DNA of 64,000 bases from Melampsora larici-populina 98AG31. Lineage: Eukaryota > Basidiomycota > Pucciniomycetes > Pucciniales > Melampsoraceae. The position numbers and the translations under genes are program-made. How positions within the stretch are numbered: the first letter of the stretch is position 1; every line of letters begins with the position of its first letter. Location: positions 266,690 through 330,689 of the forward strand of contig NW_006768840.1 in the NCBI RefSeq assembly GCF_000204055.1, written 5' to 3'. The notes beneath the pieces are model-generated. The model was not told the origin of the DNA and searched no databases. It saw only the letters and a list, made by a program, of their open reading frames with translations. Shown piece by piece: positions 59,861 to 64,000 of the stretch.

Positions 59861-60028
59861 TGTTATGGTATTTGAAGTTTAATACAATCTTCTCATCTCA
59901 ACATGAAGGGGATCAGATTATTATACTTCAGAAATAGAAGGTTTGTAAATAACTTCCTCATATATATCAATCAACTTTTAACAAAAAAAACCCATTCTGA
60001 AATTATTACACAAAAAAAGAAATACAAA

Positions 60029-62682
60029 TTAATCAATAACAACAACTTTTCGTCTTTTCGAACTTCTGGTGGTAACTCCTTCTTTTAATTCCTTCAATTT
60101 CTCTATTTCCTCCATCTTTCTTTCCCATAAAGCAAAACATTGTTTGAGAAAACCGTCATTTGTCCACCCAGCAGCATTTCTTCCAGCCATTGAAAGCCAA
60201 ATTTTATGCTGATCTTTCCATAGAGAAGGGTTTGGAAAAGGTGAAGGAGAATCAGAAGAAAAAGAAATAGAAACCCAATGACCATTTGCGACAAAACCAA
60301 GAGCTATAGGTTTATTAGTGGAATTCTTTTTGGAAGAAAATGGAAAGAAAGTCATACAGTGATGATGAGTGGTACTCATGATCACAACAGGCCTTGAAAA
60401 AGCATTTGCTGCAATTGGACCCATAGTGGTTGATTCAAACCAGTTATATTTGCTGACAGGTTCATCTGTATAAGTTTCAATTTTTTCTGATATGTCTTGA
60501 ATGTATCTTTCAGTTGCCAGTTCTTGTTTTTCTTGAATTCGAGCCTTGGTGAGTGACTTTTTAGCTTTCGTAGAAGGACTCTTCTGCCAATAAAACTTAA
60601 GATATTCTTTATGATGTATGTCTAGATCTTCAACCATCTTTTGTCTAATAGATTTCTGAGTACCTTTTTTGTGTTGACCAAGAGCATGAGCTATAGCGTG
60701 AAATCCACAATGTCCATCCCCAGGAGGATCATAAATAGAAGTAACATAAGGTCTAACAAGATCTAATAATTGATTATGATACTCTTCAATCTTGTGAGGA
60801 TCTTGATAATGATTTAAATGATAAAATTCTTGATCATTATCATAATCAGCTTTAATAATTTCTTCATTATAAGTCAAAGCTTTCATCATTTCTGCTTCTT
60901 CTTGTTCTGATTTTAAATCATTTGAAAATTTTGAACTAGCTGAACTTTTTGAATCATCTACATCGTCTGAATCTTCATCTGAAACATCATTAAGATTTGT
61001 TTGATCTATATCAGTTAAATCTTCTGAGTTTATTAAAATTATTGATTTTTTAACATCATCTGAATCATTTGAAACATCATCACCATCTTCTTCTTCTTCT
61101 GAATATCCATCATCTTCATCAGTTGAATATTCAACAGCACACTTTGATTTATCATGACCTAATTCTCCACAGTTACCACATTTCATTTTCCTCTTCCTTT
61201 CTTCTTTTTCAACGTGTTCAAACCTTGAAGGATCCCTCTTGAGTTTTTTATTTTTAGCGCCTTTAGGTCTTCCTTTATTTTTGGGTTTTTCTGATTTAGA
61301 AGGAGGTTGAACAGGAACTTAAACATATCTACCGCTGATTAACTTCTTCAAATCTGATTCAAATTTAGCTAGATAACTTTCATCTTGAAGTTTAATCTTT
61401 TCTAAATGTGATTCAATTTTAGCCCTGATTTCTTGAAGATCTCTAGGTGCATACTCAGTAAATAAATGCCACTGCTGATCAAACTCTTCAATAGGAATTG
61501 GTTGTTCTACAAGTCCTAAATACGTACTAATTTGATGAGCACATGGTATACCCCAAGTGGGGGTGAAATTCGAGTTGCAAGGTGGAAGTGAAAGTGAATC
61601 TGAATTTAAAATTAATTTGAGTTGATCATTTGCTTTCTTAATAGCAAATTGAGAAATTTTACCGTGAAGATCGTCAAAAATAGAATGAAATTTGTTGAGT
61701 TTTTTGGATTTTTGTCATCTCCGTGATTTAAATCTAATTGAACTTTGGAAAAGGGAGAAGGTTTTTGAGGTGGAAGTGATAAGGGAGCAGCTTGAAATGA
61801 ATTTGAATTTGAAACAGAATGGGAAGTTCTTTTGGAAGGTGGAGTTGTCAAAACTACATTCTGATTAAAATCCGTATGAAACTTTTGATTATCTTGATTT
61901 AAATTCATTTCACTGTCAGGTAATTGTTGAATGGAAATATTATGATTCATCTGATTATTTGACTGAATTGGATGAGTGAAATTGTTGAGATTTGGATTTA
62001 AATCATTCATCTGATTATTATTACTATTTGATTTGTTATAACTGAAATTTGAATTAGAAGAAGTGATTAAATTTGAAGAATTTAAAAGGTTTTGATTGAC
62101 GGAATTAAAATTTGGTTGAACAGGATTATTCATCTTTGATTGATTGATCATATTCAAAAGAAGACCCAAAGTGTTATTGTCAATTTGATTCATACTATTT
62201 TGATTTAAGGTATTTTGAGTTTGATTTGGTAAATTTAAATTACTATTATTGAATGAATGAGTGTTAAAGTTGGAATTATTATTGTTCAATAAAGTTTGAG
62301 TGTTGAAATCCGTGTTAATCACACCATCATTAATATTCAATAAGCTACTTTGATTGTTCATTAAATTACTTTGATTCATCATTAAGGAACCTTGATGGTT
62401 TGATGGAATTTGTTGATTATTGTTGAATAAATGATTATTATGATTATTGAACATCTGATTATTATTATTCATCATCATATGATTATTATTCATCATATTA
62501 TTCATATTATTCATTATTTGATTACTGAAGTTTTGATTTAAATTGTTGTTTATATTATTCATTTGATCATGTTGTAAACTGTTGAAATTGTTGTTGTGAT
62601 TATTCATCTGATTGGTATTGTTGAAAGGTTTAAAATCACCCGTAGGGATTTGGTTGTTGTTGTTGAAGTTGTTGTTTTTCAT
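60029..62682 (-). pseudogene. Asn-rich / Mutator C-terminal / zinc-knuckle / OTU composite gene
   Basis: From 62682 the frame is an Asn-rich tract (long runs of N with M and Q). After a frame change near 61690 a Mutator-type C-terminal region follows (FDDLHGKISQFAIKKANDQL, then CNSNFTPTWGIPCAHQIS, a SWIM-like Cys..CxH), then GRPKGAKNKKLKRDPSRFE. A TAA at 61319-61321 interrupts it. The 385-codon downstream block has a CCHC knuckle, CGNCGELGHDKSKC, at its start, a long acidic Asp/Ser/Glu linker, then an OTU cysteine-protease domain: catalytic Cys in PPGDGHCGFHAIAHALG and His in GFVANGHWVSISF. It ends in a basic tail. OTU domains remove ubiquitin-like modifiers; in Mutator-like elements their role is unproven. 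With two breaks the full-length protein is not made as it stands, unless introns remove them. Confidence 0.6.
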
Positions 62683-63396
62683 TTTAATTTGATCTGAAGA
62701 GTGAAAACCTGGCGTGACTAGCTTTAAAACTGAGAAGTTGATGATTTTTTGAAGGGTGGAGGGTTGAAAAAGTTCAAAGTCCGTGTTCTAGAGTGGAAAA
62801 GGGGGGAAAGGAGCCAAGGAGCCTCTATATCAGTGGATGTGTACGTGAAGTTTGACCAAACTTCCACGTACACACATGTGTAGGCGCGTTCCCACGCGTC
62901 TGAACAGCTGTAGGCGCGCAGAAATGACGCCTACATGGCTGTATTAGGAAAGTGGGCGCTTTTTTCCCACGCCTACATGCCGGAAAATCCATGTAGGCGT
63001 GATATTCACCCGCCTACATGTCAAATCTTAAATGTAGGCACACAGAAATTGCGCCTACATGCAAAAAAAGAAATGTAGGCATAAAATTCAAGCGCCTACA
63101 TATGTAGGCGCACCCAAATTACGCCTACAGTCGAAAAAATAAAATGTAGGCGTAATTTCCGTGCGCCCACATATGTTGGCGCTTCAAATTGACGCCTACA
63201 TTTCAGTTTTGGAATGTAGGCGTATACAAATGACGCCTACATTGGTTTTCCAGCCTGTAGGCGTCATTTGAAAAGGGAAAAAGCGCCTACAGGCTGTATG
63301 TAGGCGCTTTTTTGTGGGAAAAAGGCATGTAGGCGCTGTTTTGGCAGAGCCTACATGGATTTTGTGTGGGCTGAAAATAGCAACGGCCTATGTTTA

Positions 63397-63644
63397 TTGT
63401 TAGCTTATGCAAAAGGACACGTCAGAGAAAAAATTTAGTCCGATTACAGGCAGAATCTACCCTTTGGACAAAATCACGATTCATCAGAACTCCAAGATAA
63501 TGATGAAGAAGAGTCTATAGACACTTTGAAACCTACTGCTTATAAGAAAGATGATAGGTTCAATAAGAAAGATAATTATCAAAGGAACAACAGAAGGAAT
63601 AATAGAGGAAAATTTAGAAAGGACATTTCCCCAGGACCTAATCA
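63397..63644 (+). pseudogene. Gag-like gene, 3' part after the OTU-element insertion
   Basis: Immediately after the right target duplication the plus strand reads LLAYAKGHVREKI, then (shifted) FSPITGRIYPLDK, then a Lys/Arg/Asn-rich tail with KKDNYQRNNRRNNRGKFRKD. It continues the gag-like sequence cut at 59098. The CACTA MITE at 63645 terminates it. Confidence 0.45.
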
Positions 63645-64000
63645 CACTACAAGAAAGATAATATTTTCTGGGCAGAAAATTAAATTATTGATACACAAAA
63701 ATATTGAGAGGCCAGGAGAAGGGCAAAAAATAAATAAAAATATGCATCTTGTTCCCTGCGGTGAGAGCTTCACTCTCCATATTTTTCCATATTTTTACAG
63801 TCCGTATTGATAAGTGTACTAACAATAAACCTTCACAATCATCCAATTACAACCTGTAACAAGCACTGAGATTTGGCTCATTAGTGTATAGAGAAACTTT
63901 TGATTTCTGAAAATACTCATAACTTTTTCAGTTCCGGTCCAAAACGCTCGATTTTGGGTGCATTGGTAAGCTGGAATTGTCCTCCAAATAGTTCATAATA
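63645..64000. mobile_element. Second CACTA-type MITE copy, truncated by the window end
   Basis: Starts CACTACAAGAAAGATAATAT and is nearly identical to the left arm of 51812-52628 along all 356 visible bases. The right arm lies outside the window. Confidence 0.88.

Larger units (their letters stand above)
59099..63388. mobile_element. 4.29-kb OTU/Mutator-like element with TGTAGGCGC terminal arrays
   Basis: The left end GGCCATTGCTATTTGCCGCCC and right end TTTTCAGCCC complement (..AAAATAGCAACGGCC) are inverted repeats that run into inverted arrays of TGTAGGCGC/GCGCCTACA (59135-59520 and about 62880-63360). Flanks are GATGTTTA (59091-59098) and TATGTTTA (63389-63396), an 8-bp duplication with one mismatch. 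Inside are a minisatellite (59560-59860) and a minus-strand gene with Mutator-like C-terminal, zinc-knuckle and OTU parts. Ends match the 805-bp element at 43669-44473. It interrupts a gag-like gene. No transposase catalytic core is visible. Confidence 0.8.

Noticed and set aside
59475..59882. Overlapping ORFs with FSHFE/RPPV-type repeats
   Set aside because: Explained by the ~60-bp minisatellite; no independent coding evidence.

Overview
This window is almost certainly from a rust fungus (Pucciniales, Basidiomycota), probably Puccinia or a close relative. The housekeeping genes are split by many short GT-AG introns (50-111 nt). They sit among AT-rich, repeat-dense DNA holding rust-typical families: DUF6589, RecQ-like element helicases, Tet-like 2OG-Fe(II) oxygenases and OTU/FAR1 Mutator-like proteins. 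No database search was possible; family names rest on motif recognition.

Layout. 1-6.1 kb: decayed intergenic DNA with a tyrosine-recombinase-like fragment. 6126-13980: a 7855-bp, relatively GC-rich mobile element with 272-bp near-identical terminal inverted repeats (TIRs) and a 9-bp target duplication. It carries three genes: a small unknown protein, a DUF6589 protein (likely the transposase) and a RecQ-like helicase. 14.4-24.4 kb: a conserved block of three minus-strand host genes, namely ribosomal protein uL4 (RPL4), a GABA/amino-acid permease of the APC superfamily, and glucose-6-phosphate isomerase. All three were assembled exon by exon and close in frame. 24.4-42 kb: accessory DNA with an LTR-like relic, decayed genes (including a PP2C relic), a PIF/Harbinger-type MITE, an assembly gap, a 60-bp palindromic satellite, a foldback element and a ~170-180-bp satellite.

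42-52.7 kb: two Tet-like 2OG-Fe(II) oxygenase genes point toward each other across a FAR1/OTU gene that is bracketed by arrays of a short self-complementary repeat. The first Tet-like gene carries an 805-bp foldback element inside an intron. A CACTA MITE follows. 53.1-57 kb: an intact Tc1/mariner (DD34E) element with perfect 55-bp TIRs lies at the edge of a host-like ORF, next to a perfect 38-bp-arm hairpin. 57.4-64 kb: a gag-like gene is split by a 4.29-kb OTU/Mutator-like element whose ends match the 805-bp foldback element, and then by a second CACTA MITE.

The most novel-looking unit is the RecQ + DUF6589 TIR element. Next are the two OTU-encoding units walled in by self-complementary short-repeat arrays, with a matching non-autonomous foldback that landed 4 bp from a splice acceptor yet rebuilt it through its target duplication.
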